Shown: positions 1-11,893 of the stretch, piece after piece
Position numbering within the stretch: position 1 is the stretch's first letter
How the letters are laid out: every line of letters begins with the position of its first letter
NCBI RefSeq assembly: GCF_026210795.1
Contig: NC_089454.1
Span: 2,790,001-2,854,000, forward strand
Direction: 5' to 3'
Source of the DNA: Rhizophagus irregularis
Lineage: Eukaryota; Glomeromycota; Glomeromycetes; Glomerales; Glomeraceae
Length of the DNA: 64,000 bases
Notes under the pieces: model-generated
What the model was told of the DNA's origin: nothing
The model's input: only the letters and a program-made list of their open reading frames with translations
Databases searched by the model: none
Position numbers and translations under genes: made by a program

Positions 1-149
1 ATAATTGTTTGGCAAACAATTAATTCTGTTTTTTTGATATTAAACCTGAGATATTAAAAGTTTAAATTAATTGAATAACTTTGAGATTTTGAAAAAAGCG
101 AAACTTATAACTGTTATACCAATTTTCGTTTTTTTTACATATAACAAAA

Positions 150-480
150 TTATTTCTTTCTTTATTTTTTTTGTAGGACTAGGGCGCCGGACTCTCGGAA
201 ACGAAACGAACCCGGACTTGGATAATGTAAGGAATAGGGAGGGGGAATTTTTTTTTAATATTGAAGAAACGTACCAACGTTTCTTTCTTTATTTTTTTTG
301 TAGGACTAGGGCGCCGGACTCTTGGAAACGAAACAAACCCGGACTTGGATAATGTAAGGATTAGGGAGGGGGAATTTTTTTTAATATTGAAGAAACGTAC
401 TAATGTTTCTTTTTTTTTTGACCTTTGTAGGTTTTGGCTTCTTTGAATTCTTCTATAATGCGTGGTAAGTGTATATGCAG
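150..480 (+). repeat. Tandem exon-like units with splice sites (array A)
   Basis: A 127-bp unit is present twice and starts again a third time. Each unit has a T-rich tract ending in TTGTAG, then a 50-nt GC-richer block (177-226 and 304-353), then GTAAGG and a 77-nt AT-rich stretch up to the next TTGTAG. The two intervening stretches (227-303 and 354-430) are both 77 nt, a normal intron size for this genome. A third, unrelated block (431-464) also ends at a GTAAGT donor. The layout looks like a duplicated exon plus intron. Reading frames run through it, but nothing about them looks like a known protein. Whether it is transcribed cannot be told from sequence. Confidence 0.6.
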
Positions 481-737
481 ATTTTCTTTTGATATTTGCT
501 TGAAAAGGCATCATTACTAATATTTCTATTTATTTTAATTTTAATAGTTGTTTATTGGAATCGAACCAACTGGAACAATGTTCCAAACCATTAACAATAA
601 ATTAACCATTTTTATTATCCCTTAACCTATTTGACATTCTATAAGTTATGAATTAAATCTTATATGTTTAGCTAATAAAACTAACCATACATACATTATT
701 ATCAGTTACTGTAAATACTACATAAATCAATTAACTG

Positions 738-756
738 GCGGTGACGAAGTCACCGC
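738..756. other. Perfect hairpin with 8-bp stem and GAA loop
   Basis: GCGGTGAC, GAA, GTCACCGC form a perfect GC-rich stem-loop in very AT-rich DNA, about 75 bp beyond the stop codon of the RIO1 gene, so it may lie in that gene's 3' UTR. Function unknown. Confidence 0.5.
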
Positions 757-829
757 ACATCAACCTAATCTGGTTTACATTAATTACGGAAAAAATAATT
801 TAATAAAAAACAATATCAAATGCAATAAA

Positions 830-3368
830 TTATTTGGACTTTTTTCCGGTAGTAGTTTTAATTTTACGCTTTTTGACGGCTTTGGGTATTTTATTCTTTC
901 TTTTTTCTCTTGCCACTTCTTTCGCAGCTTTCTTCCGCTCCTAAAACAAGTATAAATGTAACGTAAATCATCAAATATGGTATTGTACTCAAATATAATA
1001 AACAAATCCGTACTTTTTTAGATTCTTTGTCTTCATTTCGTTTTCCTCTAGATTGTTTCTTAAACACATCATCATCTTCACTCTCTTCATCTCCCTCACT
1101 TTCTTTTTCTTCATCTTGATCATCCTCTTCACTTTCATCATCTTTAGTAGAAATAGATGAAATGTTTTCTGAATTTGCCATCACTTCATTTTCACTTGGT
1201 ATTTTTTCAGGTTTATCGTCAATAGAAAGTCCAGTAAGTTTTCGATAAATCAACTAAACAAACAAGGGAAGTTAATAAAAGTAACAAAATAATTACAAAA
1301 ATAATTTAATTATTTTGCTTTACTCACATCCTCACCTTCGCCTTTTGAAACTTTTAAAGTATCTCTTTCAACATCAAATACATCGTCCAAGGTTCTCGGA
1401 ATAAAGGCTTTCTTGAAAACCTCTTCATCAACTAAATCTTTAGACATTTTATCAATATCCTCATTTAACGTAATTGATAATTCCTTTTGAGAAGCTAATC
1501 GTTCTTGAATCTAAAAAAGAAAAATATATATGTAATTTTTAAATAAAAATCATTCGTTAATAGCAGCTCACATTAACATATTGAAAAATTTACCTTATCG
1601 AGTTCGGCCTCAACTTGCTCATCATCTAATCCAATATTAATATCAGTAATAAAATCAAATAATTCTCTGATACTCATAACTCTTACACCTTTTCTTTTGA
1701 AATATCCTGTGACATTTGAAATATCTTTCCTTAAAAATTCAAGAGCATGTGGATGATCATGTTCTACTGATTGAGATACATCAATAATATATAAAACACG
1801 CGAATGATACCTATGATAATTAAAAACGTTAATTAAGAAAAATTTTTAAATTGTTTGCGAAAACAAATTTCTTTTTAACTTACAAGAGATTATATTCGCT
1901 CAAATCAGCATGAACCAGACGACATTTATGATACATTGTTCTCATATTCTTTATAAGTTGATAATATAGCTCTGGATATTTATCAGAATTAATAACTGCA
2001 TCTTTTAATCTTGGATATGCCCTTAAAAATAAGAATTTTTTTTAAAAAAAAATTTAAATTTTTTTTTTTTTTTTTAAAGAATATTCAATTTTAAATTAGT
2101 ACGTACCAACCATTTTTATCTCCAAGAAAACTCATAACTAAAACATGTAGCCTTAAAACAAGAGGTTCGGGACATGGAATACCGACTTGCCATAATCTCT
2201 TTAAATTCCTCATTTCTTTTTCCGCCCATAATTTAACCATTTTTCTTGGATTATGTTTACTATAACCATGTCTAAATCTAAATTCTCCTGTAACGTAACG
2301 ATCTCTATCTTTAAACACTAAAATTGAAGTTTTATAAACTTTTATGGCCCTATGATTTCCATCTTCTGTTATTGCATGATAAACATTTGCCTAAATAATT
2401 TGTATAAATATTAATTTAGATATTGATCCTTATTTCTTTTTTTTTTTTTTTAAAAAAAAAGGCATCATCATACCTCTTTACCAGTGCTTACACACCCATT
2501 TACTTCATAAATTACGTTGCGATTAATCATCTTAAAAAGAATTATCCTCGTTCGAGGATCTAACACTTGCTCTACAGTAGCACGATCTGATTTATCACTA
2601 TTCTTTTGTCTTCAAAAAAAATATATATTTTTACGTTAACAATAATTCATCAAATTAAAAGAACTATTATTTTAAATAAGTATTACTTACTTATCACCAA
2701 GAGCTTTTTTGTTGCTCATCTTGATGTCATTAGTTACAGAAACAGATAATTTACCATCTGAAATTTCATCTTTTAAGAAAGGAAATTTTTGGATTAATAA
2801 AAAGAATATAAATTCAATAACGAAATCTTTTTTTTTTTTCCTATAAAATACATACCAAGATGAATCCTGTTTGCATATTTACTCAAAATTTTCAATTGTT
2901 CTTGTAATTTAGTTTCATTAACTTTTTTTCTAGCTTCATCAGATACACCTCTACCAGCTGATAATGAACTTCCCTTAGAAGGTCCTTTTTGATATTTTAT
3001 TGATCCAGATGATGTACCGCCAGCTTGTAATTTTTGTCTTAATCGATTGTACTGTTTAGTAAAATCTTTTTAATAAAAACGATAATTTAACTTTGTATTA
3101 TCTTTAGATATAAAAACAAAACTTCAAATATTTATACTTATGATTTACCTCCTGTTGCGTTATCCCATTCTTCATTATCGTTCAACTCATCTTCAAAATA
3201 ATCATCAAAGTCACCATCGTCATCATAATCAAATTCTTCATTATAATTAAATTTTTCTTCAATATTTTTTTTTAATTCATTATTTATTTGTTGTTCATCT
3301 TGTTCATCTTCAGGTGCGTCATCAAATTGTCCTGGTACATAGTTAGGAGTATAAATTATATCTGGCAT
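830..3368 (-). CDS. RIO1: RIO1 atypical serine/threonine kinase
   Basis: This is an orthologue of the atypical kinase/ATPase RIO1, which acts in late cytoplasmic maturation of the 40S ribosomal subunit. The gene has about ten exons with short GT-AG introns. The start is the ATG of [10 protein letters not shown] at 3368, followed by a very acidic N-terminal segment. The second exon leads into the conserved region that includes [13 protein letters not shown] and the nucleotide-binding loop STGKEANVYHA. The RIO1 signature [17 protein letters not shown] lies near 2300, the catalytic [12 protein letters not shown] near 1920 and the metal-binding [11 protein letters not shown] near 1770. The end is an acidic tract followed by a lysine-rich tail (IPKAVKKRK), as in other RIO1 proteins; the stop is at 830-832. 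All key residues are present and the gene looks intact. Some inner exon borders are read by eye. Confidence 0.95.
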
Positions 3369-4090
3369 ATTCTGAAATCGTGTGAAAAAGTTTAAAAAGT
3401 TTGAAAGAAAAAAAAAATTTTTTTTTTTGATGATCATTAAATTATCAATTTATATTAATGTTGATCTTTTTTTACTACGTCATAATTTTTTGATAACAAT
3501 GATGTAATGTCGGCAAGGATCGTTGAAAAGGAAAAAATTCTTTGAATATATTGTATATATATTTTTTTTTATCGTAGTAGTTGCCACGAATTCATTTTTA
3601 TTAACCTTTCAGTTAACATGACATACAGTAGATTGAAGAAGAACTAAAATTCTCGGAATGTCACTGGATTGAAATTAATTCTTCCTGTTAATCACCCCGT
3701 GTTTTATAAAGTCACGATATAACTTTTCAAAACTATGCAGATTATGACTCGAACTTGTCACGTTTTGGAATGAAGAATTTTCTTTTAAATCAAGTGATTA
3801 TAGAATGTAGCATTTTATAATTTTCTTTTTTTATTTAACATATTTAAATTTTGCAACTTAAAATTTTTAAAACACAAGTAGAAAATTGTACAATTAAAAC
3901 ATCTAAAACTATTTACTTATTTTCAATTGATTTTGGGTAAAAAAAAAATATAAAGCATAATGTTCAAAAAAATTAACAGATACAGATCAAAATTACATTA
4001 CAATTACTAATGACTAAAAAGACAAAAAAAAAGTCGCCAGCGAATTTTTATGTATTTTGCTTCTCACTTCCTTACTTCCTCACTTCACTT
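3369..4090. other. AT-rich intergenic region
   Basis: This region lies between the RIO1 start and the end of the F-box gene. It presumably holds the RIO1 promoter. It has poly-T and poly-A runs and no convincing gene or repeat. Confidence 0.6.
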
Positions 4091-4630
4091 TTATGTATAT
4101 TTCACCTTATACATCATCATACAGTTATAGCAAGTTTTAACTAGCTCGTTTCCAAAATTCCATGAGTTAGTGGTTGATTTTTTGAAACACATATCACATT
4201 CGCGATACCAAATTGGTTTTGGTTTCATTTTTCTAATGGTATAAATCCTCTCGCACACGCCATTCTTTTGTTTTTTGAGATAAGGATGGGTATTATTTCG
4301 TGATCTACGCCAAGCTCGGTCTATATAAACGCTTCCACCGTCAGTAAGCCAATCATACCATTTCTGACATGTTAATGATAAGGCAAGAGCAGTTTCTTGC
4401 GTTGCATATTCTACTATCTTAATGAATATTTCTAATGGAAGGTTCATAGCAACACATTTCGGCTCTTCCTTATTCTTTTGATCCTGCTTAGCAAATGAAG
4501 AAGAAAAGATTGGACTAAATTTAAGATCATAACGATCTTGTTTAGCAATCTCAATTGGTCGTTGCTTCTTGGCAATTCTCTCAGCCTTTGCTTTTTCTTT
4601 GTAATATTTTTTAGTTACTTCTCTTCTCAT
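4091..4630 (-). CDS. F-box protein with a C-terminal CxxC pair
   Basis: A 179-aa protein whose first ATG is at 4630; the codon before it in frame is TTG. It begins with a lysine/arginine-rich segment (about residues 1-40). An F-box follows around residues 64-95, recognisable as NLPLEIFIKIVEYA followed by ALSLTCQKWYDWL. F-boxes bind Skp1 and place a substrate receptor in an SCF ubiquitin ligase. The C-terminal half carries ECDMCFKK and, further on, TCYNC, a CxxC pair that could bind one zinc ion and may be the substrate-binding part. It sits tail-on to RIO1 in the same direction, with about 720 bp between them. No intron is needed, although short upstream exons cannot be excluded. The substrate is unknown. 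Confidence 0.75.
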   Translation of the reverse strand: MRREVTKKYYKEKAKAERIAKKQRPIEIAKQDRYDLKFSPIFSSSFAKQDQKNKEEPKCVAMNLPLEIFIKIVEYATQETALALSLTCQKWYDWLTDGGSVYIDRAWRRSRNNTHPYLKKQKNGVCERIYTIRKMKPKPIWYRECDMCFKKSTTNSWNFGNELVKTCYNCMMMYKVKYT

Positions 4631-5340
4631 CAATTTGGTATATTCATCTATTCATATAAGAATATATAGGCTTTAATGGTAAAAATTTCAATGAATAAAT
4701 TTAAACCATGTATGTAAATACCTTCGATGGAAGTAGAAGCAGACTGAAAACGAGAGACTATTATTATTAGTTAGTATAGAAAGAGTAATAGAAAATTACT
4801 AATTTATTATTTACTTTTCATACTATAAGTTCTTACCGGATATGTTCTTATTTTTTCTTTTTCTTTTTTTTTTACCAAATTTCTTAGTTTTTAAATCAAA
4901 AGAATTTTTAGTCCGGATAGGAAAAGATACCTGCGAGTGTGAGATCATCGTTCTAGAAGTCAAAATGTGAGCGATAAATAATTAAAATAATTATATATAG
5001 ATAAATACGCTATTCCATAATGAACAACATATTTATCGATCATCGTTTTGTTTATACATGTATTATAAAAACAAAAATGAGGTTCTTACCAAAAAAGCAA
5101 AAAGTTGAGTTTATAACAAAAAAAAAAAAAAAAAAAAATTTTTTGGCGTAAACAAACTCTGTTAGATGCAAATCAAAATTAAATACTGTTTATGAGACGT
5201 TAGAACAATTACATAACGAATTTCTGCGCCTGGTAAACTTTGATGATAATCATATGATGTAATACTTTATATTTAATAATTTGTATCTAGTTTATTCCAT
5301 TTATGTGTCTATATTACTAACTACAGTACATAATTCTATA
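4631..5340. other. Intergenic region with a long A/T run
   Basis: AT-rich DNA with a run of about 20 adenines followed by thymines around 5120-5145 and several TTTTTTCTTTT stretches. No gene is recognisable. Confidence 0.5.
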
Positions 5341-5869
5341 TTAAATCATTCCTTTGTAATCATTCATAAAATTATAATTTTTATCTGGTTTAAATTTCTT
5401 AATAATTCCTTCCTTTTTATATAATTCAATCATATCATTAAATTTATCCATATGATTATATTTAGTATTGACTGAATATAAACATAATGATTTTCGATTT
5501 CTCCAATTATTTAAAAATGAATCCAAAGATTTAATTTCAAATTTACAATAATCAAGTTCTAATTTATGTAAATTAATTGGGGAATATTCTTTTAAAATAT
5601 TTAATAATTCATCACCACGATAATTTAAATATAGATTATCAGTATAAATTACTATTCCTTCTAATAAAGAACAATTAATTAATAATTGTTTAAAATCTTC
5701 AAGATAATAATCTTTTAAAAATATTTTAAGATATTTAAGATTAGGACAATGTTGTGATATTGTTCGAATAAGTTGACCATTTTGATCTACATTCTCAAAT
5801 TTATTACTACCCAACCAAATTATTTGTAAATTTCCTTCAGTATTTTGAATAATTTTAATAAGAAAAAAT
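5341..5869 (-). pseudogene. 3' half of an interrupted F-box/LRR-like gene
   Basis: The reading frame ends with a normal stop at 5341 and carries leucine-rich segments typical of the expanded Glomeromycotina F-box family (SQHCPNLKYLKIFLKDYY, then NLHKLELDYCKFEIKSLDSF). It has no in-frame ATG; upstream it runs through KIIQNTEGNLQIIWLG directly into the end of the MULE near 5870. The 5' half of the same kind of gene, on the same strand, begins at 10284 and stops at the other end of the transposon. The simplest reading is one gene split by the insertion. The remaining piece is about 175 codons. Confidence 0.8.
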
Positions 5870-6044
5870 TTATTTATCGCATGGTGCGAAAAAAATTATT
5901 TATCACACTTATTATATCACGTGATATGTTGTTATATTATTATTCGCATTGCATTTATTATATTTTATTACATATTATATTACTACATATTATAACCAAA
6001 TAAAATGAAAAAGCTATTAAAGACTTATACATTTTTTTTACCCT

Positions 6045-9000
6045 TTAACTACTTTTTTTATTAGGACATTTAGGAGCATAATGTCCAGTTTTATGACATA
6101 AACCACATCTACGCCCACTTGTGTTATTACTATTATCATTCATGTTTTCAATATCTATCTCATATACATTTTCTTTTTGATTCTTACTACTATTTGCTTT
6201 GTTTTTGCCCTCATCATAAGCTTTAAATCTTTTACCAGCGGGTCTACCTTTACCTTGACGTTTTATTGGATCTTTGATACTATTTATATCATAAACTCGT
6301 CCATCAGATAATTTCATTTCATTACCAAAATTTATATTTTCATTAAGAATATTTCTTCCTTCTAATTCGGATTGTGCTTTAGCATTCAATTTTGCTTCCT
6401 TCTCAGAAATATATGCTAAAAGAATATCATCCAGATTATTTTGATCATTATCGTCTAATGAATAATTTAAAGCTTGCTTAAAATGTCCCATAAGCCGACC
6501 ATATTCAATTTTTTTTTGCGTACAATGTCGAACCCGAATTTCCTGAATGTTGTCATGATGTTTAGGAATAAAATCAGCTGGTTGATAATAATCTAATTGG
6601 TTTGAATTTTTTGAAGACACTCCAATAAATGGTTCCTTGGAAATAGAATCTATACAGTTCCAAAAATCATCTTGAAGCCATCTCATTGGCATTAACATTA
6701 AATGAAATAAAGCAGCTGAATTTTCAATCATCAATTTGAAGTAATGACGACACACAATTCCATGAGATACTAATAATAAGCATGTGCACAAATGAGTTCC
6801 ATCATTAAGAATGACAATATGTTGATACGAAGTTGGAAACATGTAAGGAACAATTGTCCATACTTCTTTTATTAATTCTTTTGACACTGAATTTAATAAT
6901 GACTTCAAATATGTCTGCCGATAGTCATAATGATCTTCAACATTTTCAACTTCTTTCAAATAACATTCAGAATGACCAACATTTACAGTATCTTCACCTT
7001 GATCATTATCGTTCATAAGCTCAGTTTGATCCTAAAAATAAAGCAATTGAAATTAATATTTTCAATTCTAAATCTAATTAACAATCTTAACCCCAACCCT
7101 AACCCTAATCCTAACCTTAAGCAACCCTAACAAACCCTAACTAACTAACCCTAACTAACCCTAACTAACCTAACTAACCCTAACTAACCCTAACCCTAAC
7201 CTAACCCTAACCCTAAACTAACCCTAATTTCAGTTTATACTTACCGATTGGTCTTCAATGAATTCAAAAGCATCGTCAATGGATTGTTTTTCGCATCTAT
7301 ATAGTACTGATTCACACATTTGTTTTTGTATTTCATTGACAATTCGTGGTGAAAAATATTTCTGTATGGTCCTATTAATACTACTAAAGAAACTATCAAC
7401 AACAAATGGTTGATGATATATTGTTGATTTATATTTCCATGCTAAAAAGTCTTTATTCATTTCTTCTCTCTGCATTCTAGAATCAAGAGCTTCAACTACA
7501 TCAGCCATAGTAGAACTAGAAGAAACAGCTTTATGAATAATTGCATTAATTGATTCAACTCGCTGTGTTGATTGCATACCAGCTGTAAATCTTCGACTTA
7601 TGAATGCACATGCCCAAGAATGACGTGTTGAGTAAATTGGATTATTCAAATATTCATTAGCAGTAGGATAATTTTCCAATAGAGCTTGAAATCTTTGCTC
7701 AAAAATATTTTCACATAAAGAATTACGCATACACCAAAAATCATGAACAAACTGCTTAAAATTTACAGAACCAAGCTTAGATTTAAGTCTTTTTGGCAAA
7801 TTTTGTGACATATGCCATATGCAATGAATATGATAAGTATTTTTGTATACAATGCTGCATGCCGCGTCCATAGCTGGATCCATGTCAGTTAATATAACTT
7901 TTGGCTCCAAACCCGTTGCATCTAGTGTTTGTTGTAAGACCCACTCATAGCTTTCCTGTGTTTCATCAGTTAAAAAGGCTTGAGCACCTAAGCGTGATTT
8001 TCCATTATTGTCAACAATTATAAACAAAGATAATGGGAAATTATATTTGTTAGTTCTAGAAGTATTATCATGCAACACAACGTCTGAATAATGTGACCAT
8101 AATACAATCTGATTTGCAGTCATCCAAAATATACCACACAATCTATTACTATCTACATTAATTAATGGTTGCACAAACATCATCTGATCTTCCTTTTGTT
8201 GATCAAGGAGAAATTTTAACAAGTGAGATGCATCTGACCCAATAACTCTTTTGTCACGTTTAATCTTTTGAATTGCGTTTGACAGATCTTGAGTAAGAAA
8301 AAGTTGCTCAGGAAATAATGGCTGCAACAAATTTCTTATTGTATATGCATCACATCTACCATGTACAACAGCACGCTCAATTTCAGCTAATATAGGTTGA
8401 TCAAACTTTCGAAATTTTGTGGCAAATCTAGCATTATCTGCAAGTATTTCATGGTTGTGCTCTAAGTTCAAAAAGGTTATATGAATAAACCCACCATTTT
8501 CGGATAAATTGATATGCCACTTGCAACCTGTTTTTTTAGATCCTTTATTACGTTGTTGGTCCAATGGTTTTGTTTTCTTAGACTTATACTTTCCACTATA
8601 CTCACAGGAAAATGTTCTTTTTTTTACAGGTCGTTCAGATGAAGTGGAAGCAGTACTATGGTAATATTCAACTCGATAACGATTAACAACAAAGCCTTTC
8701 TGTCTTCCATACTCTTTTATATAATGTTCAGCAATAGCCCAGGATGGAAAACTTGAACCAATAGCTAATTCCACAGGTTGAGTTAATAAAGGATATTTAG
8801 TAGGTTCTAAAGATTCTAAATCTGAACCTAAAATAGTGGCTATGAAAGGAGAGGATTCATTTTCAACGAAATCTAGACCAATTTCTTCTAAATTTTCAAT
8901 AGAACAAGGAGTATTATTTTCGAACACCTCTGAAACTATATAATAAAGACTATTAATTAGTCTCTGAGCTATATATACAATGCAAGAAATAAAGTAACTA

Positions 9001-9142
9001 ACTTTGATTAAGTTCTTCATAATCGTTCAAAATAAAACTGCTATCTGTAAGTAAAAAAAGTCCGTTTGAATGATTTAAAAAATTCTGGTATACTGTATTC
9101 TTGAACGAAAAGAAATATACCTTGAGTTACGCTAACATCCAT
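6045..9142 (-). CDS. MULE transposase (FAR1-like, SWIM and CCHC fingers)
   Basis: Four exons fit in phase: 9121-9142, 9003-9044, 7245-8935 and 7031-6045, giving 913 aa. The N-terminal third has a FAR1/WRKY-GCM1-type zinc-binding region ending in GCKWHINL and EHNHE (about residue 181). The MULE catalytic core follows: first Asp in VVLHDNTSRTNKYNF (about 311), second Asp in VILTDMDPAMDAA (about 372), the YHIHCIWH motif, and the likely Glu in STQRVESINAIIH (about 482). The last exon adds a SWIM finger (CTC, then CRHY, about 667-682), usual in MULEs, and a CCHC knuckle (CGLCHKTGHYAPKC) at the C-terminus. All catalytic residues are present. The third intron (7032-7244) is filled with telomere-like repeats. 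The first two tiny exons are inferred from splice sites and phase. Confidence 0.88.
7088..7228 (+). repeat. Telomere-like CCCTAA repeat inside an intron
   Basis: About 140 bp of CCCTAA units mixed with variants such as CCCTAACTAA and CCTAA. Read on the coding (minus) strand of the transposase this is TTAGGG, the usual fungal telomere unit. It fills most of the third intron of the MULE transposase gene. Confidence 0.9.
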
Positions 9143-9318
9143 TTTTAGACTCGTACGATAAGGAGAGGAAAAAAATGATCATTACTAAAAGCAACAATTT
9201 ATACTATTAATATAGTTACACTATCAATAGTTTATTATTACGTAATTATAACGTATATATTACTTAATATCACGTGATAAATTTAATGATGCGATATCAT
9301 CGCATATGCGATATATAA

Positions 9319-10284
9319 ATTTTCTCTTTTAATAATTATAGAAAATGATATTGAACATAATTGTAAGATTTGTAATTTAGGGTAAAATGAAGAAATAAAT
9401 TGTTTATCTAAATCTAATCTATAAAATAAACTTCCATGTAAAATTAATTTTTTTAAATTAATTAATTTTTGTAATAAAATATTTATAAAATTTATATTAT
9501 TTTCAATTGTTAAATCTAAATAATTAATAGTTGTTGAATGTTTCATAATTGCTTGATAAATTAATATATCATCATCTTCTATCATATAAAAAATTTTTAT
9601 ATATTTCACTTTTAATTGTGACTCAATTAATTTTGTGAGTTCAATATTTGAATTTGTATATATGATGATAAATTTTTGAATAAATTTACATATTTGAGTC
9701 AATTTATTAAAAAGTAATGGATTATCATTACTTTTACATTGTAATTCTTGAATTTTTGAAATTTTGATTTCTTCTTCTGGATATTTATAAAAAGGTTGTA
9801 AAATTCCAATAATATCCAAAAATTTAATATTTGAACTTTTAATCATAAAAATCTTATAAATTTCTTGTATTATTAAATTTCGTTGATCATTATTATAAAA
9901 ATGAAAAATTTCATCATAAATATTACTTCCATTTTTAAAATAAATTCTATGTTTAATATATTTAGAAAAAGTTAAATAATCAAATAATAAAGTATTTTTT
10001 TGAAAATTTAATTTTTTAAATAAATTAATCCCTTGATTTTCCAAATAATTTCTTGATTCTTTTGATAAATGTAATAAAATAATATTTAAAAGTAATTTTG
10101 AATTTTTAAAAAAAATTTCTTCATTATTTATTTTTGATAATATAAACCAAGGATCTTTCCAAATTATTGGTATTACTATTCTACACCATATTCTATTAAC
10201 TAATAAACATGAGAATAAAGAATTATGCTTACTCTCATATAATTTTTCAATTATTAAAGTAAGACAATCTTGATTTAGAATCAT
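9319..10284 (-). pseudogene. 5' half of an interrupted F-box/LRR-like gene
   Basis: The start codon is at 10284 (MILNQDCLTLIIEKL). An F-box follows at once: LTLIIEKLYE, then SCLLVNRIWCRIVIPIIWKDPW (read as two parts of one motif), as in the many F-box proteins of this fungal group. About 320 codons of leucine- and isoleucine-rich sequence follow, with LRR-like stretches (NLKKLILHGSLF, PKLQILQLCSI). The frame enters the MULE end and stops a few codons later at 9283. The matching 3' part lies at 5341-5869 on the other side of the transposon. The intact gene would have coded for roughly 490 aa. Its product would have been a substrate receptor of an SCF ubiquitin ligase; the substrate is unknown. 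Confidence 0.82.
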
Positions 10285-11113
10285 TTTTCGTTTAAAAATT
10301 TATTATTTATTATGAATTATATCGTACTTATACCATACATATATATATTAAAAGAATAGTATTTGGATGTTATTTGGATGAAGCAATAAGCACAAATTAT
10401 GACGAAACTTATTAAAACAAACAAGTGTCGTTGTTTGAGAGTTGAGACGATCATTTCGCGATTTAACCTAAATATTCGTAATTTTTTTTATGCAATGACT
10501 AAAATGTAATTATGTAATTATGTAATTGCACTATCCCGTTTCATTCATGATTTATTTTCTATATAAGGTAAAAACAGAATATTCGATGTCATTAACGTTA
10601 ACAAACAATAACAATTATTACATGCAGTTATACCACTTTAAAAAAGGATAATTTTAATATGATCTGCATGGATGTGACACTATCAAATGACAAGTCCTTT
10701 TATCTGTCGTTGATTTTTTTTTTTCTTTTTCGAAATTTCTTTAATAAAAGTGACACAAAAATGAAAAAATATCCATACGGATATATGGAAAATTACATAA
10801 CTAGTTGTACCACAAACTATTATTAAATGTCCGTTAATGTCCGATGTCAGCCAATCTTTTCATTCAAAATCAATCCCGATTTGTTGTACATCGTATTTCG
10901 GAACTTAAAAAGAAGTGCATAATATGCATGAATTCGGGACGTTATCAAACGTTACAGATGTTGAGACGGAACCTTTTCTCATGTAAGGTTACATATTATC
11001 AAAGTATTTTTTCTATAGATACTGTTATATTAAATGTAATAATTAAGGGAAATTTAAAGATATTGTTTAGTTGATTAGGAATATGCGAGATTTTAATGAC
11101 CGATATTTTTATG
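10285..11113. other. Intergenic region upstream of the F-box gene
   Basis: AT-rich. It includes a small tandem TGTAATTA repeat near 10510. A short open frame near 10844 has no family resemblance. Probably the promoter region of the split F-box gene. Confidence 0.45.
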
Positions 11114-11768
11114 CCCTACGAAAAAAGAATGTCCGGAATTTGTCACCAAAACTGTTCGGAAATTGTCCAGTATACCTATAAAATGTCTGGAAAATGTCCG
11201 GAATTATGAAAAATATGGTGTCCGGAATTTTTTGAAGTCCGGAATTTGAAAAAATTCAGGACAAATTTCGGATAGACAAAACTGGACAAATTCTGGACAC
11301 AAAAAATCCTGGACATATTTTGGACAATCTCTGGACAAAAAAAACCGGACAAATTCTGGTAGTTAGACGAGAAAAAATTCCAGGCAAATTCTGGACAATA
11401 AAAAATCAAAAAATGTAAAAAGCAAAAAACTGGTATTCAAAACCTTTGCGTGTATACTAAGTAAACTTAAAGAGCAAGCAAAAATACTATCTATGATGTT
11501 AATTTGAACTGCTATAAACAGTTATCAGTTAGGTATTTGTATAAGGAATATATCATTGATATCATGACTTGCAGATCATTTCAGAGAAAATTTTTTTTCC
11601 GGACAAATTCCAAATCTGGACAAATTTCGGACAAAAATCAATGTCCGGAAAATGTTCCAAATCTTGCGCGTTTTCGTATGTTTTCAGGACACTCATTTTG
11701 TCCGGAATTTGTACAATTATATTCCGGACAATTTCAGAATATTTTCCGGACGCATTTTTTTCGTAGGG
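11114..11768. mobile_element. MITE-like element built from TCCGGA-rich repeats
   Basis: The ends are inverted copies: CCCTACGAAAAAA at 11114 and its complement ending at 11768, flanked on both sides by ATG as a possible 3-bp target duplication. Inside, both arms are filled with variants of GTCCGGAAATTTGTC in opposite orientation, with a unique centre around 11430-11570. No transposase is coded. Open frames within it are repeat artefacts. A related end occurs near 17447-17508. Confidence 0.7.
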
Positions 11769-11844
11769 ATGAGACATCCAATATTGAAAACGTTATTAGT
11801 AACATTAATTCCTATTGGCCACCGCAGTATTCCTAATGACTGAC

Positions 11845-11893
11845 AGTTATTGGATGGGGGATATCGGTCTTTCTTTTCCCCCATCCAATAACT
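11845..11893. other. Perfect 16-bp inverted repeat (hairpin)
   Basis: AGTTATTGGATGGGGG at 11845-11860 is exactly complementary to 11878-11893, with a 17-nt pyrimidine-rich loop. It lies about 75 bp beyond the MITE-like element. No gene is nearby, so its role is unknown. Confidence 0.6.

Larger units (their letters stand above)
5870..9318 (-). mobile_element. Complete-looking MULE DNA transposon
   Basis: A Mutator-like element inserted in an F-box gene. Both ends, read inwards, start with similar sequence (AAAATTTAT, then TATCGCAT and GCGA), and a TCACGTGATAT motif follows about 40 bp further in at each side, so the inverted ends are imperfect. Between them lies a single spliced transposase gene on the minus strand. 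The exact boundaries and the target duplication are not clear: flanks share only a short AAATTT-like stretch. The gene inside is open over its whole length, which suggests a fairly recent insertion. Confidence 0.8.

Noticed and set aside
540-620. tRNA-like T arm on the minus strand (GTTGGTTCGATTCCAAT)
   Set aside because: The arm folds perfectly, but no acceptor stem, D arm or anticodon arm can be matched upstream, so it is not a tRNA gene.
7088-7228. True chromosome end
   Set aside because: The telomere-like tract is internal, interrupted by variants, and lies between two in-phase exons of one gene.
11176-11843. Overlapping open frames on both strands with repeated SG, FRT and PEF residues
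   Set aside because: They are translations of the TCCGGA repeats of a MITE-like element, open in several frames at once.
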